DNA from: Flavobacterium sp. UBA7665
GTDB taxonomy: Bacteria; Bacteroidota; Bacteroidia; Flavobacteriales; Flavobacteriaceae
Assembly: GCA_002483285.1 (NCBI GenBank)
Contig: DLHP01000029.1
Coordinates: forward strand, 188,911 to 252,910
Length of the DNA stretch: 64,000 bases
Direction of reading: 5' to 3'
Shown: positions 58,381 through 64,000 of the stretch, in pieces
How the letters are laid out: each line of letters opens with the position of its first letter
Position numbering within the stretch: position 1 is the first letter of the stretch
Notes under the pieces: model-generated
Seen by the model: only the letters and a program-made list of their open reading frames with translations
Databases searched by the model: none
Told to the model about the DNA's origin: nothing
Translations under genes and position numbers: made by a program

Positions 58381-58929
58381 ATGAAAAATAAGGCGGTCGA
58401 TTTCCAAAACATTTACAATCAATACGGTGTATTGGTGTACAATGTCGCGCTCCATTATGTGCAAAACATTGAGGATGCTGAGGAAATCACGCAGGATGTT
58501 TTTGTACAAGTCTATAACTCCCTCGAAAATTTCGCCGAAAAATCGTCGCTCAAAACCTGGATTTACCGCATTGCCATCAACAAATCGCTCGACTTCATCA
58601 AACACAAGAACAGTAAAAAGCGCTTTTTCATCTTCGGCGGCAAAAGCCAGAATGAAAAAGAATACGAGAACGCCTCCAATTTTGAGCATCCCGGAATCCT
58701 ACTTGAAAATAAGGAAAAAGCCGCGGTTTTGTACGCCACAATCAACGAGCTTACCCCAAACCAGCAGACCGCGTTCATCCTTTCTAAAATCGACGGACTC
58801 GGAAATGTCGAGATTTCAGCAATCATGCAGTTGTCGGTTTCCTCAGTAGAATCGTTGGTTTTCAGGGCCAAATCGGCACTTCAGGAAAAATTAGCAAAAA
58901 AATTTGAGGAGCACCGCAAGAAAAAATAA
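58381..58929 (+). CDS. ECF-type RNA polymerase sigma factor
   Basis: 182 residues. Region 2 (about 8-80) includes NYNQYG-type helix and AEEITQDVFVQVYNSLENF with the KTWIYRIAINKSLDF signature; region 4 (about 115-172) has LTPNQQTAFILSKIDGLGNVEISAIM and VESLVFRAKSAL. A basic tail (HRKKK) ends the protein. It directs polymerase to a small regulon, most likely including the genes that follow it. The 58182-58380 gap also contains repeat copy B. Confidence 0.92.
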   Translation: MKNKAVDFQNIYNQYGVLVYNVALHYVQNIEDAEEITQDVFVQVYNSLENFAEKSSLKTWIYRIAINKSLDFIKHKNSKKRFFIFGGKSQNEKEYENASNFEHPGILLENKEKAAVLYATINELTPNQQTAFILSKIDGLGNVEISAIMQLSVSSVESLVFRAKSALQEKLAKKFEEHRKKK

Positions 58930-58949
58930 CTTTTATAGTCTAAGTCAAT

Positions 58950-59219
58950 ATGGAAAAGGAAAACTGGATCGAGGCCACAATGAACAGCACCAACGGGATC
59001 GCCAAAGCGACACCGCGTCCAGGCTTGTTTGCTGCAATCCAAAACAGGATCCAAACACAAGAAATCGTCTCTCCTACCTGGATCTGGCTCGCCGCCGCTT
59101 CGCTTGCATTATTAGTGGTACTCAACGCCAAGTTTGTTTTCTCGGGCAAACATAAAAACGAGAAATCGACGGTTGAAAATCTGGCCAGCTCCATATCCAA
59201 CAGCAACCAACTCTATTAA
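58950..59219 (+). CDS. Small membrane protein, probable anti-sigma factor
   Basis: 89 residues with one membrane segment (about 45-66, WIWLAAASLALLVVLNAKFVF) and cytoplasmic N-terminal and short periplasmic C-terminal tails. Encoded 20 bases after the ECF sigma gene, in the usual place for an anti-sigma factor. No zinc-binding H-x3-C-x2-C motif was seen, so a ZAS-type assignment is not supported. Confidence 0.6.
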   Translation: MEKENWIEATMNSTNGIAKATPRPGLFAAIQNRIQTQEIVSPTWIWLAAASLALLVVLNAKFVFSGKHKNEKSTVENLASSISNSNQLY

Positions 59220-59222
59220 ACC

Positions 59223-59693
59223 ATGGAAAAATCTAAATTGCTAACCATTGCCGTATTCGCGCTACTGCTGCTCAACCTGGGTACGCTGGGCTTTTTGGTT
59301 TTTGGCAGGAATGCCGGGATGCCGCCGCATGGCCCACACCGCGAGCCCAAATACCAAATCATAGAGCAATTGCATTTCGATAAGGCGCAGCAACAGCAAT
59401 ACGAGAAACTCATTTTGGGTCACCGCGCTGCCATCAGCCAAATTGAGGACCACGCCCGAATGGCAAAAAATCGTTTGTACCTGCAATTGCTCAAAGACCA
59501 AACAGACGACCAAGTAAAAGACAGCCTCGTCGACGTGCTTGCGGCTTACCAAAAACAAATCGAGCAGACGCATTTTAACCATTTCCAGGACATCAAAAAG
59601 ATTTGCCGGCCCGATCAGCTGGATTACTATTACGACCTGACCCAAGAGCTGTCTCGTATCTTTTCAAAACCTCCGCATCCTCGCCATGGTTAG
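59223..59693 (+). CDS. Spy/CpxP-like periplasmic protein (heavy-metal sensor family)
   Basis: 156 residues. An N-terminal membrane anchor or signal (LTIAVFALLLLNLGTLGFL) precedes a helical domain with a conserved PHGPHREPKYQIIEQLHF start and LxQ-type coiled helices (QLLKDQTDDQVKDSL). This resembles the Spy/CpxP/ZraP group, periplasmic chaperones or metal-stress sensors. The histidine-rich PPHGPHRE and C-terminal PPHPRHG could bind copper. The end overlaps the MbnP start by 8 bases. Confidence 0.8.
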   Translation: MEKSKLLTIAVFALLLLNLGTLGFLVFGRNAGMPPHGPHREPKYQIIEQLHFDKAQQQQYEKLILGHRAAISQIEDHARMAKNRLYLQLLKDQTDDQVKDSLVDVLAAYQKQIEQTHFNHFQDIKKICRPDQLDYYYDLTQELSRIFSKPPHPRHG

Positions 59694-60354
59694 GTGGCAG
59701 GTTTTTACGTTGTTGTGCTTGGTTAACTTTGTGGGCGCGCAGCAGCAAGATTCTATCCCAGTTGGTTTTCAAGTAAAATTCAACAATCAACCGTTTGAAA
59801 TGGGTAAAACGTATACGGCTAACGAGCAAACCTTGGCGATCAGCGCTTTCAAGTGTTATGTTTCGGGTTTCAGTTTGGTTTATGCCGACGGCTCATCGAC
59901 TACCAATAAGGATTACCATTTGCTCGACATTGACCGGCCCGAGACTTTTCGATTCAATGTCGGCGGTGATCCCAAAAAAAAGCTTTCAAAAATCAGTTTT
60001 ATTATTGGTGTAGACAGCCTAACGAGTGTTTCGGGTGCTATGCCAGGTGACCTCGACCCAATCAAAGGGATGTTTTGGGCTTGGCAAAGCGGTTATATCA
60101 ATATGAAAATTGAAGGGACAAGCCCGTTTTGTCAAACGCGTAAGAATGAATTCCAGTTTCATATCGGCGGATACCTCAAGCCCAATGATGCCTTGCGTAA
60201 AATCGAAATGGAGACCACAAAGCCGGAAATTGAAATCGACCTGGTCGCGTTCTTTTCGCAAGTGAAATTATCCGAACAAAACAGTGTCATGATTCCCGGA
60301 AAAGCCGCCATGCAACTCGCCGATTTAAGTATTAAGATGTTTCATCCAGAATGA
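59686..60354 (+). CDS. mbnP: MbnP-family copper-binding protein
   Basis: 222 residues with a signal peptide (TLLCLVNFVGAQQ). The family segment GVDSLTSVSGAMPGDLDPIKG is followed by MFWAWQSGYINMK, which holds Trp131 and Trp133; in MbnP a conserved tryptophan is oxidised by MbnH to kynurenine to create a copper site. Cys57 and Cys149 are also present. It overlaps the MbnH-like gene by 4 bases, which supports the pairing. No methanobactin precursor gene is visible in the window. Confidence 0.85.
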   Translation: MVRWQVFTLLCLVNFVGAQQQDSIPVGFQVKFNNQPFEMGKTYTANEQTLAISAFKCYVSGFSLVYADGSSTTNKDYHLLDIDRPETFRFNVGGDPKKKLSKISFIIGVDSLTSVSGAMPGDLDPIKGMFWAWQSGYINMKIEGTSPFCQTRKNEFQFHIGGYLKPNDALRKIEMETTKPEIEIDLVAFFSQVKLSEQNSVMIPGKAAMQLADLSIKMFHPE

Positions 60355-61373
60355 AGGCAGGGATTTTACATAGCGTTGTATTAGGATTGATTTCGCTTGG
60401 TTGCATTGCTTTTGCGATTCAAAAACCGACGCCTATTTATTTCAACACACCTAAGAACTGGCCCAAGCCACAATATGATTTTTCAAATAGTCCGCTTACC
60501 GAAGAAGGTTTTCAATTGGGCAGGCAGTTGTTTTACGATCCCATTTTATCCAAAGACAACACCATTTCGTGCGCGAGTTGCCACCTGCAAGCCACCGGTT
60601 TTACCCATGTCGACCACGCACTGAGCCACGGGATTGACGGGAAAATCGGAACGCGCAATTCGCTTGCACTGGTCAATTTGGCGTGGAGTAAAAATTTCAT
60701 GTGGGATGGCGGCGTGAATCATCTCGACATGCAACCGCTAAATCCTATTACGAGCGCTGCAGAAATGGATGAAACGCTTGAACACGTAGCGTTTAAACTG
60801 GGGCAAAGTCCAAAATACCAACGGCTTTTTGAGCAGGCCTTTGGAGATTCAAAAATTACCGGCCAACGGATCTTGAAAGCCTTATCGCAATTTGAATTGC
60901 TTCTGGTTTCGGCCAATTCGAGGTACGATCAAGTAATGCGCAAGGAAGCCCAATTTACCGAGCGCGAACAAAAGGGTTACGAGCTGTTCCAATCGCATTG
61001 TGCCTCTTGCCACAAAGAACCGTTGTTTACGAGCGATACTTTTGAATACAACGGATTAGCGGTCGACACCACGCTAAATGACAACGGTCGTTTTAGAATC
61101 ACCCAAGACAATCGCGATAAGTTGCGGTTCAAAGTGCCCAGCTTGCGCAACGTGCAGTTCACTTTCCCGTACATGCACGACGGAAGATTTAAGACGCTAA
61201 CCGAAGTAGTGAAACACTACAACTCACTGGGGAACGACAAACTGCTGTCCAACCCACTCGCCGAGCCTTTGGGTCTTTCGGATAATGACCGTACCGATTT
61301 GGTGCTGTTCCTCAAAACCTTAACCGATAATGATTTTTTGTTTGATCCCAGATTTTCATTTCCAAAAATATAA
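60351..61373 (+). CDS. mbnH: MbnH-like di-haem cytochrome c peroxidase-family protein
   Basis: 340 residues with an N-terminal signal/anchor (ILHSVVLGLISLGCIAFA). Two c-type haem motifs: Cys74-Cys77-His78 (CASCH) and Cys217-Cys220-His221 (CASCH). The region between them carries NSLALVNLAWSKNFMWDGG and the C-terminal PSLRNVQFTFPYMHDG. This is the MauG/CcpA superfamily. Given the MbnP neighbour, oxidative modification of a tryptophan in MbnP is the best hypothesis; classic hydrogen-peroxide reduction is the alternative. Confidence 0.88.
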   Translation: MKAGILHSVVLGLISLGCIAFAIQKPTPIYFNTPKNWPKPQYDFSNSPLTEEGFQLGRQLFYDPILSKDNTISCASCHLQATGFTHVDHALSHGIDGKIGTRNSLALVNLAWSKNFMWDGGVNHLDMQPLNPITSAAEMDETLEHVAFKLGQSPKYQRLFEQAFGDSKITGQRILKALSQFELLLVSANSRYDQVMRKEAQFTEREQKGYELFQSHCASCHKEPLFTSDTFEYNGLAVDTTLNDNGRFRITQDNRDKLRFKVPSLRNVQFTFPYMHDGRFKTLTEVVKHYNSLGNDKLLSNPLAEPLGLSDNDRTDLVLFLKTLTDNDFLFDPRFSFPKI

Positions 61374-61434
61374 TTTTATTGCGGCGCGCAAGAATCAAAA
61401 AAGCTTGTCGTCTAAACCTTAAACCACCGCTTTT

Positions 61435-63699
61435 ATGAAACAATTTCTCTTTTCACTCTTAATGTTTGCCGTAGGTTCGGCTGCCCACTGCCAATCTTTG
61501 TATGATCCCAATACGGTACAGGACATCCGTGTCGTGTTTGCCGAAACCAACTGGGATGCCCTTTTGGATGCGCAGGCACAATCGACCGAAGATTATATAT
61601 CGGCACAATCGGTAACTATCAACGGAACCGTTTTCAACAATGTGGGTGTGAAATACAAAGGCAACAGCACCTACAACCCCAACAACCAGAAAAATCCGCT
61701 GCATATTGAACTGGATACCTACCAAAACCAGGATTATCAAGGATATACTGACATCAAGCTCAGCAACGTGGCCTATGACCCCACATTTGTGCGTGAGCCG
61801 CTCTCCTACTCCATTCTGCGCCAGTACATGCATGCGCCAGAATGCAATTACGCCAACGTGTACATCAACGGCGCGCTGATGGGTGTGTATGTGAGTTCGG
61901 AATCGATTTCTAAAAAATTCGTGAACAATCATTTTTACTCCAACACCAATTCCTTTTTTAAATGCAACCCGATTGGTGGCGCCGGACCCGGAAGTTCGAG
62001 TTATCCCAACCTTGCCTATCTGGGCACGACGATCAGCAGTTATGAGCCGGCTTATGAAATGAATTCGGATGCGGGTTGGGAAGACCTGATTAACCTCACG
62101 AACACACTGTCGAACAATACTGCCAACATAGAATCTATCCTTGATGTAGACCGCGCGCTATGGATGCTCGCTTTTAACAATGTATTGGTTAACCTCGATA
62201 GCTATTCTGGCTCCTTCAAACAGAATTATTACCTATACAAAGACGATAACGGCCGTTTCAATCCTGTGGTTTGGGATCTGAATATGTCTTTTGGGGTGTT
62301 TTCTTCAACCGGTACCATTCCCTTGAATAATACGACTGCGAAAAAGCAGATGACGCATTTGCTGCATTCGGCCGATGCAGCCTGGCCACTCATCCAGAAG
62401 TTGCTTGGTGTCCCCAAGTACAAAAGGATGTACCTCGCACACATGGCAACGATCCTCAATGAAAATTTTGCCAACAACAGCTATCTCACTAAAGCACAAA
62501 CGTACCAAACCTTGATCGGTCCTTCGGTACAAGCCGATACCAAGAAGTTTTACACCTACGCACAATTTACAAGTAACCTCAATACCGACATGACCGGCGG
62601 CCCCAACTCGGCTCCCGGAATTACCAATCTTATGTCGGGAAGAAATACCTATTTGCAGGCTTTACCCGATTTTACGGCAACCAAACCGGTGATCTCTAAC
62701 ATTGCATTGTCTACGCCCAATCCCATGGTAAACAGCAATGTGACCATCACCGCCAATGTAGTCAATACAAATGCTACTGCGGTGTATTTGGGGTATCGCG
62801 CCAACATCCGTTTGCCATTCACCAAGGTATTGATGTATGACGACGGTTTGCACAATGATGGTGTAGCTGCCGACAATGTGTACGGCGCCTCAATTTTAGT
62901 AAGCAATACCTATATGCAATATTACCTATATGCCGAGAACAACAATGCCGGAATTTTTTCGCCCGAACGCGCCGAACATGAATTCTACACGCTGCAGGCC
63001 GACTACCCAACCTTGAATCCCGGCGATATTGCCATCAACGAAATCATGGCACAAAATACCACCACGATTACCGATGCCGATGGCGAATACGAGGATTGGA
63101 TTGAACTCTACAACAACACCAACAGCACTTTGAGCCTTGACAACCTTTACCTGACCGACACAAACACCAACCTGATCAAATGGGGTTTCCCTAGCGGACT
63201 TACCATTGAACCGCACGGCTTCCTTACCGTTTGGGCCGACGAAGACCTTACGCAAAGTGGATTGCATGCCGATTTTAAACTATCAGCGAGCGGTGAAAGC
63301 GTCATTCTGGCTTACCCCGACGGCACAATCGTCGATTCGGTGGATTTTGGCGCGCAGACTGCCAACATGGGCTATGCGCGTGTCCCCGACGGGACAGGCA
63401 GTTTTGTCATCCAGGCACCCAGTTACAATGTGACCAACAACTTACTCGCAGTACAACAGTTGGGTAGTTTCAATGAAAACCTAAAGAGTTACCCAAACCC
63501 AACGAGCGGTGTGCTGACGCTTTCTAACAGTGTATTTCCTATTGAATCGGCGAGGGTTTACAATTTACAGGGACAATTGCTTTTTGCAGCGGAGTATCCG
63601 AAGCAAACTCAAATCGATGTCGATATGGCTACCTACGCAAACGGAATGTACATTGTTGTTGTCAATAAAAACACGACCTTGAAAATTATAAAGAATTAG
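61435..63699 (+). CDS. CotH/lamin-tail domain protein with type IX secretion signal
   Basis: 754 residues. The signal peptide ends near AHCQSLYD. Residues 30-390 match the CotH kinase-like domain (VGVKYKGNSTYNP, then IKLSN and VVWDLNMSFGVF). A bacterial Ig-like stretch (about 420-530) precedes a lamin-tail domain (ITDADGEYEDWIELYNNT, then GESVILAYPDGTIVDSVDF). The last 80 residues are a T9SS type A sorting domain (NPTSGVLTLSN, TYANGMYIVVV). It is surface-exposed or released; its role, possibly adhesion or phosphorylation of surface proteins, is not known. Confidence 0.88.
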   Translation: MKQFLFSLLMFAVGSAAHCQSLYDPNTVQDIRVVFAETNWDALLDAQAQSTEDYISAQSVTINGTVFNNVGVKYKGNSTYNPNNQKNPLHIELDTYQNQDYQGYTDIKLSNVAYDPTFVREPLSYSILRQYMHAPECNYANVYINGALMGVYVSSESISKKFVNNHFYSNTNSFFKCNPIGGAGPGSSSYPNLAYLGTTISSYEPAYEMNSDAGWEDLINLTNTLSNNTANIESILDVDRALWMLAFNNVLVNLDSYSGSFKQNYYLYKDDNGRFNPVVWDLNMSFGVFSSTGTIPLNNTTAKKQMTHLLHSADAAWPLIQKLLGVPKYKRMYLAHMATILNENFANNSYLTKAQTYQTLIGPSVQADTKKFYTYAQFTSNLNTDMTGGPNSAPGITNLMSGRNTYLQALPDFTATKPVISNIALSTPNPMVNSNVTITANVVNTNATAVYLGYRANIRLPFTKVLMYDDGLHNDGVAADNVYGASILVSNTYMQYYLYAENNNAGIFSPERAEHEFYTLQADYPTLNPGDIAINEIMAQNTTTITDADGEYEDWIELYNNTNSTLSLDNLYLTDTNTNLIKWGFPSGLTIEPHGFLTVWADEDLTQSGLHADFKLSASGESVILAYPDGTIVDSVDFGAQTANMGYARVPDGTGSFVIQAPSYNVTNNLLAVQQLGSFNENLKSYPNPTSGVLTLSNSVFPIESARVYNLQGQLLFAAEYPKQTQIDVDMATYANGMYIVVVNKNTTLKIIKN

Positions 63700-63701
63700 C
63701 C

Positions 63702-64000
63702 ATGAGAAAACCATTTTTACTCTGTTGTTTTGCGTTTAGCCTACTTTTAAATGCCCAAACCAATCCGGCCATCACCAAGTGGTTGCAGAATACATCGGGC
63801 ATCACGGGCAGGCATTATATAGCGGGAAACCCTACTCCGATTACAGACGCTGTACTGGCCAATGTACAATCGGTTAAATACAATGCAACGCATGCTTATA
63901 TTTCTGCAACGGGAATTCCTGCGTATATCACCGGACCATTTCAAGACGGAAATCCGTCATTGGCTACCGCGCAAAATAAAATCTTCAGGGTTTCGTTGAC
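63702..64000 (+). CDS. YHYH-domain secreted protein, 3' end outside window
   Basis: The gene starts with ATG two bases after the CotH stop codon and is open to the window edge (about 99 codons). A signal peptide (PFLLCCFAFSLLLNAQ) is followed by ITKWLQNTSGITGRHYIAGN, AHAYISATGIPAY-type and TGPFQDGNPSLATAQN segments typical of YHYH-domain proteins. These secreted proteins often accompany CotH and MbnP/MbnH genes in Flavobacteriia. The C-terminus, where the YHYH motif would lie, is not visible. Confidence 0.75.
   Translation, partial: MRKPFLLCCFAFSLLLNAQTNPAITKWLQNTSGITGRHYIAGNPTPITDAVLANVQSVKYNATHAYISATGIPAYITGPFQDGNPSLATAQNKIFRVSL

Noticed and set aside
1..64000. CRISPR array or phage/defence island
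   Set aside because: No regularly spaced direct repeats, integrase, capsid, or restriction genes were found. The helicase at 34672-36198 stands alone without nuclease partners.

Overview
The window is 64 kb of a Bacteroidota chromosome, most likely a Flavobacterium or close relative. Pointers are type IX secretion C-terminal domains, -7 boxes of the form TAnnTTTG, few Shine-Dalgarno sites, and flavobacterial families (DUF294/CBS, DUF6155-like, YHYH, MbnP/MbnH, lipoproteins with acidic residues after the Cys). Coding density is high. No rRNA, tRNA, CRISPR array or complete insertion sequence was seen.

Layout. 1-2.7 kb (minus): end-truncated FAD monooxygenase/old-yellow-enzyme fusion of the salicylyl-/2-aminobenzoyl-CoA type, with a flavin reductase. 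3-13.8 kb (plus): short-chain acid uptake and activation, comprising an InsA-like DNA-binding protein, porin, MHS-type MFS carrier, two small membrane proteins, a CbrA-like symporter/histidine kinase, a lone receiver protein, propionate-CoA ligase and acetate-CoA ligase. 13.9-19.3 kb (plus): seven overlapping genes for a lipid-primed type III polyketide (flavoprotein, methyltransferase, type III PKS, dehydratase, ketosynthase, ACP, phosphopantetheinyl transferase). 19.3-21.8 kb (minus): a degenerate DEDDh exonuclease and a cNMP/CBS/DUF294 protein, a pair usually linked to acs.

22.4-34.3 kb: a secreted DUF4874/DUF4832 protein converges on a five-gene Pel-type exopolysaccharide operon. PelF and PelG are separate, a GH114 hydrolase is free-standing, a 660-residue membrane protein is unassigned, and one 1326-residue lipoprotein joins a PelA-like deacetylase to a TPR region and an outer-membrane barrel. 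No PelD (c-di-GMP receptor) is seen. The upstream regions of both transcription units are rich in TCGAT motifs.

34.7-41.1 kb: helicase, two minus-strand genes of unknown role, DUF3817 protein, MscS-family channel, OmpA protein and a small hypothetical. 41.2-50.6 kb: two convergent arms carrying ATP-grasp enzymes, a GCS2/YbdK ligase, a class I glutamine amidotransferase, an M17 aminopeptidase and, at each outer end, an esterase-D-like hydrolase. This looks like a biosynthetic unit for an unknown amide-linked small molecule and is the best candidate for an undescribed system. 50.7-58.2 kb (minus): two-component system with a thioredoxin-like protein, LTA-synthase-like sulfatase, a von Willebrand-like membrane protein and FabG. 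58.4-64 kb (plus): ECF sigma factor, small membrane protein, Spy/CpxP-like protein, MbnP, MbnH, a CotH/lamin-tail T9SS protein and the start of a YHYH protein, probably linked to copper and the envelope.

Three intergenic copies of a structured repeat (about 24.1, 43.0 and 58.2 kb) appear related. All functional calls rest on reading motifs by eye; no database search was run.
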